A DNA stretch of 64,000 nt from Pseudomonas sp. Irchel s3b2 (GCF_900187445.1 NZ_FYEB01000014.1:1-64000), one strand, 5' to 3'; positions 43,292-52,603 are shown, counted from the first letter of the stretch. Numbers and translations are program-made. The notes: a model not told the origin generated them from the sequence alone.

Positions 43292-43804
43292 ATGATGAAC
43301 GCCATGCAGATGCCAATGCCGATGATGAACGCCAACATGCCGACGATGCCTATGATGGGCATGCCGATGATGATGGCGACCATGAGCTGCGAAATGATGG
43401 ACGACGGCATTATGTGCAAAATGATGCCGGCTGCGGGCATGGACATGGCCATGTTCAAGAACAGCGCTGAAATGATGCAGATGATGATGAACTGCGGCAT
43501 GCCGATGATGATGCATTGCGGCAATATGAGCATGATGTGCATGTCCCAGGCGAGCATGGCCATGCCGATGATGAACATGATGATGCCAATGCCGATGATG
43601 GGCATGCCGATGCCGTCGATGAAGTGCGTGATGGAATGCACCATGATGGCCGACTGCATGATGTGCAAAATCATGCCGATGACCGGCATGAACATGGACA
43701 TGATGAAAAACTGCTGCGACTTGATGATGAAAATGATGAACGATTGCAGCATGCCGATGATGATGAGCTGCAACGGCATGCCGCTGATGTGCTGCACCTG
43801 CTGA
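43292..43804 (+). CDS. Extreme methionine-rich, cysteine-containing protein of unknown function
   Basis: This 170-residue protein has 71 Met (42%) and 16 Cys and no Arg, Trp or Tyr. After an N-terminal run of MPM/MMG motifs come two diverged repeats, about 33-84 and 112-168, aligned by C-x-M-M, M-C-K-x-M-P, G-M-x-M-x-M, K-N, M-M-x-M-M, C-x-M-P-M-M-M-x-C. No signal peptide or lipobox is seen, so it is probably cytoplasmic. The ATG at 43292 follows GGGAG; an open frame from 43214 has no such signal. It is a stand-alone gene with its own terminator. Soft ligands suggest Cu(I) or another thiophilic metal, or oxidant scavenging; this is inference. Confidence 0.75.
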   Translation: MMNAMQMPMPMMNANMPTMPMMGMPMMMATMSCEMMDDGIMCKMMPAAGMDMAMFKNSAEMMQMMMNCGMPMMMHCGNMSMMCMSQASMAMPMMNMMMPMPMMGMPMPSMKCVMECTMMADCMMCKIMPMTGMNMDMMKNCCDLMMKMMNDCSMPMMMSCNGMPLMCCTC

Positions 43805-43820
43805 TCCCTGACAGCAGCAC

Positions 43821-43861
43821 AAAAAAAGCCCCCGCGACCTTACGGTTGCGGGGGCTTTTTC
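43821..43861 (+). terminator. Rho-independent terminator after the methionine-rich gene
   Basis: AAAAAAAGCCCCCGC and GCGGGGGCTTTTT bracket a short loop about 15 bases after the stop. With A-run and T-run it works in both directions and is the best terminator in the window. Confidence 0.88.
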
Positions 43862-43891
43862 ATTCAGGCGGACACCATATCCCCCCTCGGC

Positions 43892-43910
43892 GTGAGGCTT
43901 GCCCGCGAAG
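43892..43910. repeat. Single REP-like half element
   Basis: TGAGGCTTGCCCGCGAAGG is one REP arm with no inverted partner nearby. It lies between the terminator and the XRE-cupin regulator. Confidence 0.5.
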
Positions 43911-43961
43911 GCGGAGTGTCAGCCAATATCCATGTTGAATGTTCATTGATCCTTCAGGTGT

Positions 43962-44609
43962 TTAATCCAGGCGTTCCGGGTAAGTCACCACCAGATAAGC
44001 CACTGCCTCACTGTCGGCGGGGTTGCGGTAGCGGTGGGGCTGATCGGCGTAGAAGAGGATCGAGTCGCCGGTGGACAGCAGGTAACGTTCATCGTTGACG
44101 CTGATTTCCAGTACGCCCTGCGACACCACCAGGTTCTCCTGAACACCCGGACCATGCCCCTCGCAATGGTCTTCACCCAAAGGGCTCAGGCGCAGTTCGT
44201 AAAATTCCGATTGGCGTGCCACATCAAACGGGAACAGAGCGCGGCTGATGAAGGCTCCGTTGGCGCTGACCAGGCGTTTGCTTTCACGCGCCGACAGCAC
44301 GGCTACACCTTCGAAGGCCCGATGCTCAAGAAAGGCGGCCACCGAGACCTTCAGGCCTTTGGCAATTTTGCACAGCACTTTGATCGAGGGCACGCTGCGT
44401 CCGGACTCGATCTGCGCCAGCATTGCCCGGCTCACACCGCATTGTCGGGCCAGCGCGTCGAGGGACAAGTGACGCTTGCCCCGCAGCCTTTGCAGATTCT
44501 GGGCGACTCGCTCACAGATCGGCTCTTCTTCCAGTTGTTCCAGATTATTCAAATCCGTCACGGGTTCATCTGCGCTCGCCAGAAATCGCGAGGGTTGCTG
44601 CGCGTTCAT
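43962..44609 (-). CDS. XRE-cupin transcriptional regulator
   Basis: This 215-residue protein has an N-terminal XRE helix-turn-helix (LSLDALARQCGVSRAMLAQIE) and a C-terminal cupin (GVQENLVVSQGVLEI, GDSILFYADQPHRYRN). The start at 44609 overlaps the stop of the small upstream gene by ATGA, which supports it over 44648. Such regulators usually control polyamine, amino acid or aldehyde metabolism. Target and ligand are unknown; the adjacent MFS gene is one candidate. Confidence 0.87.
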   Translation of the reverse strand: MNAQQPSRFLASADEPVTDLNNLEQLEEEPICERVAQNLQRLRGKRHLSLDALARQCGVSRAMLAQIESGRSVPSIKVLCKIAKGLKVSVAAFLEHRAFEGVAVLSARESKRLVSANGAFISRALFPFDVARQSEFYELRLSPLGEDHCEGHGPGVQENLVVSQGVLEISVNDERYLLSTGDSILFYADQPHRYRNPADSEAVAYLVVTYPERLD

Positions 44610-44767
44610 GCGTGACGGCTCTCGGTCGAATGTGCGGCCTGAATCCACTGAAAAGCCTGTAAACCGGCGTTACGTGCATACATCTCCCACATGGCCCGTG
44701 CCCGTTGCTGAGCCTGTTTGCGTTTGCGGTAACTGGCGAAGTCGATGAGGTTGTCAGTCGGATTCAT
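44606..44767 (-). CDS. 53-residue small protein coupled to the XRE-cupin gene
   Basis: MNPTDNLIDFASYRKRKQAQ begins a basic, amphipathic sequence, followed by MWEMYARNAGLQAFQWIQAA. I do not recognise a domain. The ATGA overlap with the regulator start strongly suggests co-translation. The AT-rich 150 bases upstream probably carry the shared promoter. Aromatic and basic residues in a helix could mediate protein or nucleic acid contact. Confidence 0.6.
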   Translation of the reverse strand: MNPTDNLIDFASYRKRKQAQQRARAMWEMYARNAGLQAFQWIQAAHSTESRHA

Positions 44768-44959
44768 GGGGCACTTCACTGTGATGATGAATGACGGGAT
44801 GAGCTGAGAGTACGTGGATATTTTTATAACTATAAATACTGATTTTGTATTTATTAATTCTATTTGGTTCTTGTCGGTTGGGCCGGGCGAACCGCGCTGC
44901 AAACCCTCGCAGGCTCGACAGCTGCTACAAAGAGTGCGTCGAGGCTTGATTTATCGGCA

Positions 44960-46147
44960 TTAGGATTTACGCAGCACAAGCAACAGCAGCGCCGCAGCCG
45001 CCAGCACCGCGCCGACGATGAAGGTGCTGGCGGAGCCCGAGGTCTCCCACAGCGCGCCGGCGAGCACACTGGCGATCAACAGGCACACGCCGCTGATCAG
45101 ATTGAACAGGCCGAATGCCGTGCCCCTGAGATGTTCGGGCGCGGTGTCGGCGATCAGCGTCGCGAGAATCCCTTGGCTGAAGCCCATGTGCAGGCCCCAC
45201 AGGGCTACGCCCGCCAGCATGGTCATGATCGAATCCGCTTGCGCCAATAACAGGTCCGCCAGGATCAGCAGGACGATGCCGACACACAGCACTTTGGTGC
45301 GGCTGATCCGGTCGGATAACCAGCCGGCCGGGTAGGCGGACACCGCATAGAGCAACGACATGACCACCATCACCATCGGCACCCAGGTGACCGACAGGCC
45401 TGTTTGCTGCGCTTTCAACACCAGAAAGGCCTCGCTGAAACGGGCCAGCGTGAAGAGCCCGCCGATGATCACCACCCACCAATAATCACGGGAAAAATCC
45501 CGCAGAACCTTCCAGTGGATGGGCGAGCGAAAGGCGCGTTCGCCAGCGACAGCGGTCGGCTCCTTTACCCCGCCGACAATCAGCGCCACCGATATCACTG
45601 CCGGGATCACCGCAAACCACAACACCAGATGGATCTGCCCGAGCCAGAGCATCAGCACGATAGCGAGGATCGGACCCAGAATGGCGCCCACGGTGTCCAT
45701 CGATTGGCGCAAACCAAAACAGGCGCCGCGGATTTCGGCGGGTGCGATATCGGCGACCAGCGCATCTCGCGGCGCGCCACGAATGCCTTTGCCGATCCGA
45801 TCCAAAAAACGCGCGGTGAACACCACATCCACCGAATGCGCGAGAGGAAAGAGCGGCTTCGACAAGGCGGCTAGACCGTAGCCCATCAACAGCAAGCCTT
45901 TGCGCCGGCCGATAAAGTCGCTGAGGGCGCCGGAGAATATCTTGGTCAGCATCGCGGTGGCCTCGGCGATGCCCTCGATCACCCCGACGGTCAATGCGCT
46001 CGCGCCCAAGGTTGTGACCAGAAACACCGGCAACAGGCTGTGCACCAGCTCTGAAGACAGGTCCATGAACAGACTGACAAAACCCAGGGCCCAGACTGTG
46101 GAGGGGATACGCAGTGAAGCCGGTCTGGGTTTTGAGAGGTTGTCCAT
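44960..46147 (-). CDS. MFS transporter
   Basis: This 395-residue protein has about twelve spans and the MFS motifs GALSDFIGRRKG and a DRIGKGIRGAPRDALVAD loop, typical of a DHA1-like or YitG/MDR-type family. The substrate is unknown. It lies upstream of the XRE-cupin unit on the same strand, separated by 192 bases. Confidence 0.82.
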   Translation of the reverse strand: MDNLSKPRPASLRIPSTVWALGFVSLFMDLSSELVHSLLPVFLVTTLGASALTVGVIEGIAEATAMLTKIFSGALSDFIGRRKGLLLMGYGLAALSKPLFPLAHSVDVVFTARFLDRIGKGIRGAPRDALVADIAPAEIRGACFGLRQSMDTVGAILGPILAIVLMLWLGQIHLVLWFAVIPAVISVALIVGGVKEPTAVAGERAFRSPIHWKVLRDFSRDYWWVVIIGGLFTLARFSEAFLVLKAQQTGLSVTWVPMVMVVMSLLYAVSAYPAGWLSDRISRTKVLCVGIVLLILADLLLAQADSIMTMLAGVALWGLHMGFSQGILATLIADTAPEHLRGTAFGLFNLISGVCLLIASVLAGALWETSGSASTFIVGAVLAAAALLLLVLRKS

Positions 46148-46208
46148 GCTGGTTTCCGGGATTGAATGCTCACCGATTGTTTATGTCGCCAACCCCAGCG
46201 ATCAGGCC

Positions 46209-46907
46209 TTAAAGATTCTGACTCAAAAACAGCAACGTATTGCCATGCGCTTCAACCGCCGCCCGCTGGTTATAGCTGTCCCGGTGTGAGCAGTTGAAGC
46301 CATGTTCGGCCCCCGGATAAACCTCGATATCGACGTCGTCGTTGAACTCGAAACGCTCGGCGATTTGTTTCACGGCGTCGATGGGGATGTGGCTGTCCTG
46401 TTCGCCGAAGTGCATCAGCATCGGCACCTTGAGTTCACTGGCCCGATCCAGTTGGTTCTGAATTCCGCCGCCGTAGTAGGCGATCGCCACGTCGACGAAA
46501 CCGTTGGCCGCGGTGTTGTACGACAGCATGCCGCCGAAGCAGAAACCGATAGACGCGATCCTGCCGTCCAGCCCTGGCTGCGCCTTCAGGGCGTCGATGG
46601 CCAGTTTGATGTCGGCCTGGGCCTTGGTGGTGTCGGTGGCGTTCATCAGCTCGACGGCGCGTTTCCAGCCGGCTTCGTCGTAGCCCAGTTCGATACGGTG
46701 GCCGTGGCGCCAGAACAGATCCGGTGCGATGACCAGGTAGCCGTCGGCGGCGTATTGCTCGGCGACCGAGCGAATGTGTTCGTTGACGCCGAAGATTTCC
46801 TGAATCAGCACAATTCCCGGACCTTTACGGGTGTGGGGGATGGCCAGGTAAGCGCCGAATGTGCCTTCTGCGCTGGTGATCTCGATCCATTGGGTGGTCA
46901 CGCTCAT
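46209..46907 (-). CDS. Dienelactone hydrolase family protein
   Basis: This 232-residue alpha/beta hydrolase has the nucleophile elbow GFCFGG (Cys), with Asp and His in EQDSHIP and YPGAEHGFNC. True dienelactone hydrolases open a lactone in chlorocatechol breakdown; no such genes are nearby, so the natural substrate is uncertain. It precedes no clear partner, though DoxX and the FRE-like gene lie upstream on the same strand. Confidence 0.85.
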   Translation of the reverse strand: MSVTTQWIEITSAEGTFGAYLAIPHTRKGPGIVLIQEIFGVNEHIRSVAEQYAADGYLVIAPDLFWRHGHRIELGYDEAGWKRAVELMNATDTTKAQADIKLAIDALKAQPGLDGRIASIGFCFGGMLSYNTAANGFVDVAIAYYGGGIQNQLDRASELKVPMLMHFGEQDSHIPIDAVKQIAERFEFNDDVDIEVYPGAEHGFNCSHRDSYNQRAAVEAHGNTLLFLSQNL

Positions 46908-46954
46908 GATGGCTCCTTTACATAAGTTGGGTGGGTTATCGAGACGCTGGCATA

Positions 46955-47470
46955 TCAGCGGTGACTGTGCCGCCAGAAGTATCGAGCCAACAGCGCGTCC
47001 ACGCTGAGTTTGCCGGCCCCCGAGAGCAACAATGGCACGAGGGCGGCGAGGTAGATCAGCGGCAGTTTGAAGTTGCCGTGGCCTTTATTGCTGATGGCAT
47101 AACCCTGGGCAAGTTCACTCAATGTAGACCAATCGGCCGGCCAGTGAACGGCAGCGGCCGCAACGATCGTGACCACGGTCAGAATAATCGCCGAGACCCG
47201 CGTTCCCAGACCCATCAGCAGGGCGAGGGCGCAGATCAGTTCGGCCCACATCGCCAGTTCCCAGTTCAGCGTGGCCGGAACGTGGTTGAAGGGGAACGGG
47301 AGGCGGTTCTGGATGTCGGCAAACCAGTTCTGGCCGTTCCATTTTTCCAGGCCTGATTCGAAAAACTCCCAGGCCAGAAACACCCGCAAGGTCAGGGGCG
47401 CGATCCAGCTTCCGGTACGGTCGAGGTTCAGGTGCAGGTTTTTGACGGCCGATGAGATAGAAGTGTTCAT
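46955..47470 (-). CDS. DoxX-family membrane protein
   Basis: This 171-residue protein has about four spans, with GLEKWNGQNWF and an LLMGLGTRVSAI segment as in DoxX. DoxX-like proteins are loosely linked to quinol-related redox steps. It lies between the dienelactone hydrolase and FRE-like genes in the same direction, suggesting one operon. Confidence 0.8.
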   Translation of the reverse strand: MNTSISSAVKNLHLNLDRTGSWIAPLTLRVFLAWEFFESGLEKWNGQNWFADIQNRLPFPFNHVPATLNWELAMWAELICALALLMGLGTRVSAIILTVVTIVAAAAVHWPADWSTLSELAQGYAISNKGHGNFKLPLIYLAALVPLLLSGAGKLSVDALLARYFWRHSHR

Positions 47471-47513
47471 GGGCTTGAGCTCCGGGCAGAGGATTGTTGG
47501 TGTTCTGGGGGCT

Positions 47514-48143
47514 TCATTCGGTCAATAACGCATTCCTGACGGATCGTTTGTACTTCAGCGCAATCTTGCCCAGCAGCCGAATGACGATCGCCGAAAACAT
47601 CAAGCCGAACGGAAGGACGTACCAGGCGCTCAGGGGGATGCGTTTGAAGTTGGAGTAGGTGAACACCGCTGCGAGCACCCACATGCCGCTGACGTGCAGG
47701 GCTTTCCAGGGTTTGGGGCCAATCAGCCGCGCCGTGGTTTTGAAGGAAGTCAGCGCCATTAACAAAATAAACAGATAACCAACCGAGCCCGGGATGTTGC
47801 CGACCGTGGTGCGACTGGGCCAGAACTCGGGGTTCAATTGGCCGTAGCTGTAGATCAGGATGGCGTGCACCAGATGGGAAAACGCAAAGGCCAGGCCGAT
47901 GAAGCGTCGTTCGCGCACCAGCGATCGGGTGAAAGGCGAGGGCACCAGCACGGCGAAGGCAGAGGCGGTGAACGCGGCCAGAAACAGCGCAAAAGAGGTG
48001 CGTGCGGTAGCGCGAATGGCGCTGCGGGTGGCTTCCACCAGATCCGGGTTGAGCAGCAGAATCAGACTGGTCATCAACAGCACCAGCAAAGACAGCAGGC
48101 CAAACAGCGACCAGCCGTGGTAACGAGGAACTTGGGTCATCAT
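47514..48143 (-). CDS. Ferric reductase-like (YedZ/FRE) membrane protein
   Basis: This 209-residue protein has about six spans, with His in FAFSHLVHAILIYSYG and KPWKALHVSGMW as candidate heme ligands. It belongs to the ferric reductase-like transmembrane group to which MsrQ also belongs. No MsrP gene is adjacent. ATG at 48143 follows GGAG; 48140 is also possible. Confidence 0.75.
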   Translation of the reverse strand: MMTQVPRYHGWSLFGLLSLLVLLMTSLILLLNPDLVEATRSAIRATARTSFALFLAAFTASAFAVLVPSPFTRSLVRERRFIGLAFAFSHLVHAILIYSYGQLNPEFWPSRTTVGNIPGSVGYLFILLMALTSFKTTARLIGPKPWKALHVSGMWVLAAVFTYSNFKRIPLSAWYVLPFGLMFSAIVIRLLGKIALKYKRSVRNALLTE

Positions 48144-48372
48144 GACAACACTCCTGAACAAGTGCCGACCCGTTTTTACCGGTGGTCGGCGGACGGCAGG
48201 AGTGTTTCAACCGGGTATGTTGGCGGTATGTCCGCAAGGTCGCCGGGCGCAAGTTCATGTATCCCGGGCCACGACAGATACATTCCCATACAAAACTGTG
48301 ATTCAGCCGCGACCAGCAGCGTCTAGCGACAGTGTCCCCGCAATCCCATGGGGCGAGACTTCGGAACCCGGC

Positions 48373-49281
48373 ATGCAAGCGCTGTTGAACGAGATCCTTG
48401 ACGCAGTCCGACCGTTGATCGGTCAGGGCAAAGTGGCTGACTACATTCCCGCCCTCGGCACGGTGCCGGCCAATCAGTTGGGCATTGCCGTGTATGGCAA
48501 TGACGGCGAGTTATTTTGTGCCGGAGACGCCAACACGCCGTTCTCGGTGCAGAGTATTTCCAAGGTATTTAGCCTGGTGCAGGCCATCGACCATTCCGGC
48601 GAAGCGATTTGGGAGCGTCTGGGTCACGAGCCGTCCGGCCAGCCGTTCAACTCGCTGGTGCAGCTGGAGTTCGAGCGCGGGCGCCCGCGCAATCCCTTCA
48701 TCAACGCCGGTGCGCTGGTGATCTGCGACATCAACCAGTCACGCTTTGCCGCGCCGGCATTATCGATGCGCGATTTTGTCCGGCGCTTGTCCGGCAATCC
48801 GAATGTCATGGTGGACGGCAAAGTCGCCGAGTCGGAATACCAGCACCGCGCGCGCAACGCGGCCATGGCCTACCTGATGCAGTCGTTCGGCAACTTTCAT
48901 AACGATGTCGAAGCCGTGCTGCGCAGTTACTTCAGCCATTGCTCGCTGCGCATGAGTTGCGTGGATCTGGCCCGGACCTTCTGTTTCCTGGCCAACGACG
49001 GTTTCTGCAAGCACAGCGGCGCGCAGATCCTCAGCGCCCGCCAGACCCAGCAAGTCAACTCGATCATGGCCACCAGCGGGCTGTATGACGAAGCGGGCAA
49101 CTTTGCCTATCGCGTCGGTTTGCCGGGCAAGAGCGGCGTGGGCGGGGGAATTGTGGCGGTGGTGCCGGGGCAATTCACGGTGTGCGTCTGGTCTCCGGAA
49201 TTGAACACTGCCGGCAACTCCCTCGCGGGCATGGCGGCGCTGGAATTGTTGAGTCAGCGGATTGGCTGGTCGGTGTTCTGA
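48373..49281 (+). CDS. glsA: Glutaminase
   Basis: This 302-residue serine-dependent glutaminase converts glutamine to glutamate and ammonia. The beta-lactamase-like S-x-x-K motif is Ser61 to Lys64 in SVQSISKVF; QLEFERGRPRNPFINAGA and GKSGVGGGI are conserved family segments. The open frame starts at 48142, but ATG at 48373 gives the family length. Confidence 0.92.
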   Translation: MQALLNEILDAVRPLIGQGKVADYIPALGTVPANQLGIAVYGNDGELFCAGDANTPFSVQSISKVFSLVQAIDHSGEAIWERLGHEPSGQPFNSLVQLEFERGRPRNPFINAGALVICDINQSRFAAPALSMRDFVRRLSGNPNVMVDGKVAESEYQHRARNAAMAYLMQSFGNFHNDVEAVLRSYFSHCSLRMSCVDLARTFCFLANDGFCKHSGAQILSARQTQQVNSIMATSGLYDEAGNFAYRVGLPGKSGVGGGIVAVVPGQFTVCVWSPELNTAGNSLAGMAALELLSQRIGWSVF

Positions 49282-49369
49282 TGGCCCGTCTTGACTAGCG
49301 CCCGATGACCGCTACCGTGAAGCAGGCATTCTTTGACTCACCCGAACGGGTGAAGGAGCGGGTGACTTC

Positions 49370-50488
49370 ATGGTGAATTTCGGTTCCGCGCTTCTAGTCT
49401 TCAATGACCCGGACACTCATTTGCGCAAAGGGTTGTCTGCCGTGGTCCAGATAGGCGACACCCTGTGGGTCGCCAATGATGAATCCTTGAGCCTGGAGCG
49501 CTTCACCTTGCGTGAGCGCGTCGGTGCGGGCGAGTTTCTGTTTGACCAGCACAAACAATTCCCGTTGGCATCCCTGTTGACGCTGCCGGTCATCCCCACG
49601 ATTGGCGAAGAATTCGTTGAAGCAGATCTGGAAGGCATGAGTTACGACCGCGACACGGGGTATCTCTGGGTTGTGGGGTCTCACAGCCTGAAACGGAAAA
49701 AACCCGATAGCACCAAGTCCCTAAAGAAAAACGCCGAGCGTCTGGCAACTGTCAGCAGCGATGGCAATCGTTTTCTCCTGGCCAGGATTCCGGTGGTCGA
49801 AGAAAACGGGACGTTCACTTTGGTGAAGAGCACCGCCGGCGATGATCGGGTTGCCGCCCAATTGGCCGGCAATCAACTGGGTAACGAATTACTCGATGAG
49901 CTCAAGGACGACGAGCATGTGGGGGCATTTCTGCACATTCCCGGCAAGGACAACGGGTTCGATACCGAAGGCCTCGAGATCAACGGCAAGCGCGTTTTTA
50001 TCGGGTTGCGAGGGCCGGTGTTGCGGGGCTGGACAATTGTTCTGGAGATTGAACCCGAGGACCATCCCAAGGCCGCTCACACGCTGACACTGAAAAAAAT
50101 CGGGTCTGGGGGGCGAAAATATCGAAAGCATTTTCTCCAGTTGGGCGGACTCGGCGTCAGGGACTTATGCATCGATGGTGACGACATGTTGATCCTGGCC
50201 GGTCCGACGATGAACCTAGACGGGCCTGTCAGCGTATTTCGATGGCTCGACGGTGCCAGGCCAGCAGACGAAAGTTTTGTCTTCAGCGAACAATTGACGC
50301 CGGTTCTGGAGGTTCCTTACGGGCAAGGAGAGGATAAAGGCCGCGATCATGCCGAAGGGCTGACCTTTATCAGCACTGCGGGCGTAGAAGAGCCCTTGCT
50401 ACTGGTGGTCTATGACGCGAACGCCGGGTGGCGCAAACAGGGGAGCAATCGCCTGGAGCAAGATGTATTTCGACTGGCGAAAAAGTAA
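49370..50488 (+). CDS. DUF3616 domain protein
   Basis: This 372-residue protein has repeated beta-propeller-like segments (YDRDTGYLWVVGSHSLKR, GFDTEGLEINGKRVFIGLRG) that match DUF3616. Function unknown; no signal peptide. An inverted repeat TCACCCG-AA-CGGGTGA lies just upstream, before AAGGAG. Confidence 0.78.
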   Translation: MVNFGSALLVFNDPDTHLRKGLSAVVQIGDTLWVANDESLSLERFTLRERVGAGEFLFDQHKQFPLASLLTLPVIPTIGEEFVEADLEGMSYDRDTGYLWVVGSHSLKRKKPDSTKSLKKNAERLATVSSDGNRFLLARIPVVEENGTFTLVKSTAGDDRVAAQLAGNQLGNELLDELKDDEHVGAFLHIPGKDNGFDTEGLEINGKRVFIGLRGPVLRGWTIVLEIEPEDHPKAAHTLTLKKIGSGGRKYRKHFLQLGGLGVRDLCIDGDDMLILAGPTMNLDGPVSVFRWLDGARPADESFVFSEQLTPVLEVPYGQGEDKGRDHAEGLTFISTAGVEEPLLLVVYDANAGWRKQGSNRLEQDVFRLAKK

Positions 50489-50571
50489 CCGCCACCACGC
50501 CCCAGTGAATGACGCTCCACGGATTTTCCTATACATTTTCTGGCCGCCCCCCTGCATGGTGAAACCGTTTC

Positions 50572-52074
50572 ATGTCTCTTGCGCTCGAACGTCTAGTCGC
50601 TGGCACGCCGATCCCTTTTGCCGGTAATCGTGTCACGGTCGTCAGCCCCGAATTGGCGGCGCGCTTTCAGCCCGGTGACCATCTGCTGGTGGAGCAGGTC
50701 AGCGGCGAATTGTTGCTGATCCCGGTGGCGGATCAACAAGCGGCGGCGGTCGCCATCGAGCGCGCCGAAGCGGCGTTCGCTGCGATGTCCAGCGTCTCGG
50801 ATCACGCTATCAGCGAGTTCTTCGATCACTTTGCTCAACGTCTGGAAACCCCGGAATGCTGGGCCTTGATTGCGGCCGCCAACCTGGCCGACATCGAGCG
50901 AGCCAAGGCGCGCGGGCGTTCCACCACGCGGTTGCTCGCCGATGAACGCATGCGCGGCGACATGATCGCCGGCCTCAGGGCCTGGCGCGATGCTCCCGCC
51001 ACCCGCGGCAAGGTCGTAAGCTGCGTCGAGCATGACGGCTGGAAAGTCGAGCAAGTGGTGTCGCCGCTGGGCATCGTCGCGTTCGTGTTCGAAGGCCGAC
51101 CGAATGTCTTTGCCGACGCCGCCGGTGTATTGCGCACCGGTAACACGGCGGTGCTGCGCATTGGCAGCGATGCGTTGGGCACCGCCCAGGCCATCGTCAC
51201 CCACGCATTGAATCCGGCACTGGTTGACGCCGGGTTGCCGAGCGGTGCAGTGTCGCTGGTGGAAAGCGTCAATCACGCCGCTGGCTGGGCGATGTTCGCT
51301 GACCGGCGCCTGTCGCTGGCCGTGGCCCGTGGTTCGGGACGGGCGGTCAGCCAATTGGGTAGCATCGCGCAACAGGCCGGCACTGCCGTCAGCCTGCACG
51401 GCACGGGTGGTGCGTGGCTGATCGCCGACAAGGACGCCGATGCCCGGCGCTTTGCCGCCGTGGTGCGCAACTCGCTGGACCGCAAAGTCTGCAACACCCT
51501 GAACGTTTGCCTGATCCACCGCGACCGCGCCGCCGAACTGGTGCCGTTGTTTCTCGACGCACTGCAACAGGCCGGCACCGCTCGGGGCCAGGGCTGCAAG
51601 TTGCATATCGTCGAGGGCAGTGAGCCCTGTTTGCCGGCCGATTGGCAGACCGCGAGCGTCGAGGTGTATCGCGCCGAAGGCTATCAGACCGAAGCGTTGG
51701 CCGAACCGCTGCCCGAAGATCAATTGGGGCGCGAGTGGGAATGGGAAGAAACCCCGGAAGTCAGCCTGAAAATCGTCGAAGACCTGGACCAGGCCATCGC
51801 TTTGTTCAACCGCTATAGCCCGCAATTCACCGTGTCGCTGATCAGTGAAGATGCGCTGGCGCAGGAGCGTTTCTACAACGCGGCCAACGCGCCCTTTGTC
51901 GGCAACGGGATCACCCGTTGGGTCGATGGGCAGTACGCGCTGAACAAGCCGGAATTGGGGCTTTCGAACTGGGAGAGTGGACGCCTGTTTGCACGCAGCG
52001 CGATTCTTTCGGGGGATGGTGTGTTCACCATCCGTAGCCGCATGACCCAGACGGATCTATCGGTCAAACGCTGA
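50572..52074 (+). CDS. ProA-like glutamate-5-semialdehyde dehydrogenase paralog
   Basis: This 500-residue aldehyde dehydrogenase-fold protein matches ProA motifs (FVFEGRPNVFADAAG, the active Cys in KVCNTLNVCLIH, GLSNWESGRLFARS). It is about 80 residues longer than ProA, with an N-terminal extension rich in hydrophobic strands (residues 1-75). No proB is adjacent. It may be a proline or aldehyde enzyme of secondary metabolism; the housekeeping proA should lie elsewhere. Confidence 0.72.
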   Translation: MSLALERLVAGTPIPFAGNRVTVVSPELAARFQPGDHLLVEQVSGELLLIPVADQQAAAVAIERAEAAFAAMSSVSDHAISEFFDHFAQRLETPECWALIAAANLADIERAKARGRSTTRLLADERMRGDMIAGLRAWRDAPATRGKVVSCVEHDGWKVEQVVSPLGIVAFVFEGRPNVFADAAGVLRTGNTAVLRIGSDALGTAQAIVTHALNPALVDAGLPSGAVSLVESVNHAAGWAMFADRRLSLAVARGSGRAVSQLGSIAQQAGTAVSLHGTGGAWLIADKDADARRFAAVVRNSLDRKVCNTLNVCLIHRDRAAELVPLFLDALQQAGTARGQGCKLHIVEGSEPCLPADWQTASVEVYRAEGYQTEALAEPLPEDQLGREWEWEETPEVSLKIVEDLDQAIALFNRYSPQFTVSLISEDALAQERFYNAANAPFVGNGITRWVDGQYALNKPELGLSNWESGRLFARSAILSGDGVFTIRSRMTQTDLSVKR

Positions 52075-52188
52075 CGGTGAGGGGACAGCCCCCGACCGCA
52101 GGCAACGGCACGCACTATACTTAATGTGTGTCCGTGTCTGCGTGGGGACGGACAGCGCTCATCTGACTACGTGAGGGAGGGTTGCGCC

Positions 52189-52539
52189 ATGAAACTTCAT
52201 TCCTTTCAACATTACTCACATGATCTGGAAATGGTCGTTCACGACGCGTGGATTACCACCAGAGTGAAGTCGGCCCTGGCATTGGCCGACTCAACCCTTG
52301 GCCTGCATGTCCATGTCAAAACCCATGCGGGCAGGGTGGCATTGAGCGGCCGCGTCAATACTCATAGGCAGTGTGAGCAGGCTGTTGCTCTGGCCCGTTC
52401 GGTTCATGGTGTCGTCGACATCGATGCCAGTGAATTGCTCACTCACGTGTTCACGCCAGGAAGTTTCCCTGAAGCGCCCAATGGCGAAGACACTCCTGAG
52501 CGTCGGCCACAATCGTCAGCGAAGACGGACGACAAATGA
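52189..52539 (+). CDS. BON domain protein
   Basis: This 116-residue protein holds one BON domain (about 20-85; ITTRVKSALALADSTLGL, VHVKTHAGRVALSGRV, SVHGVVDID), proposed to bind phospholipid, usually at the periplasmic side. No clear signal peptide is seen. The C-terminal tail is acidic then basic. Start at 52189. Confidence 0.78.
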   Translation: MKLHSFQHYSHDLEMVVHDAWITTRVKSALALADSTLGLHVHVKTHAGRVALSGRVNTHRQCEQAVALARSVHGVVDIDASELLTHVFTPGSFPEAPNGEDTPERRPQSSAKTDDK

Positions 52540-52603
52540 CAACGACGCGTGCGCACTTTGTAACGCTGCGCCAAGCCTGGCGCAGCTCGGGCGAGCGAGG
52601 CCT

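Noticed and set aside
43292..43804. Periplasmic copper protein of the CopA/CopB/PcoE kind
   Set aside because: No signal peptide and no copper genes or known copper box near it, so the label would be unsupported.
43277..43822. Long minus-strand frames very rich in His or Ile opposite the methionine-rich gene
   Set aside because: CAT and ATC/ATT runs are the reverse reading of ATG repeats; no ribosome site, and the plus-strand repeat keeps its Cys pattern.
50593..51825. 410-codon minus-strand frame over the ProA-like gene
   Set aside because: Antisense shadow without start signal or recognisable motif.
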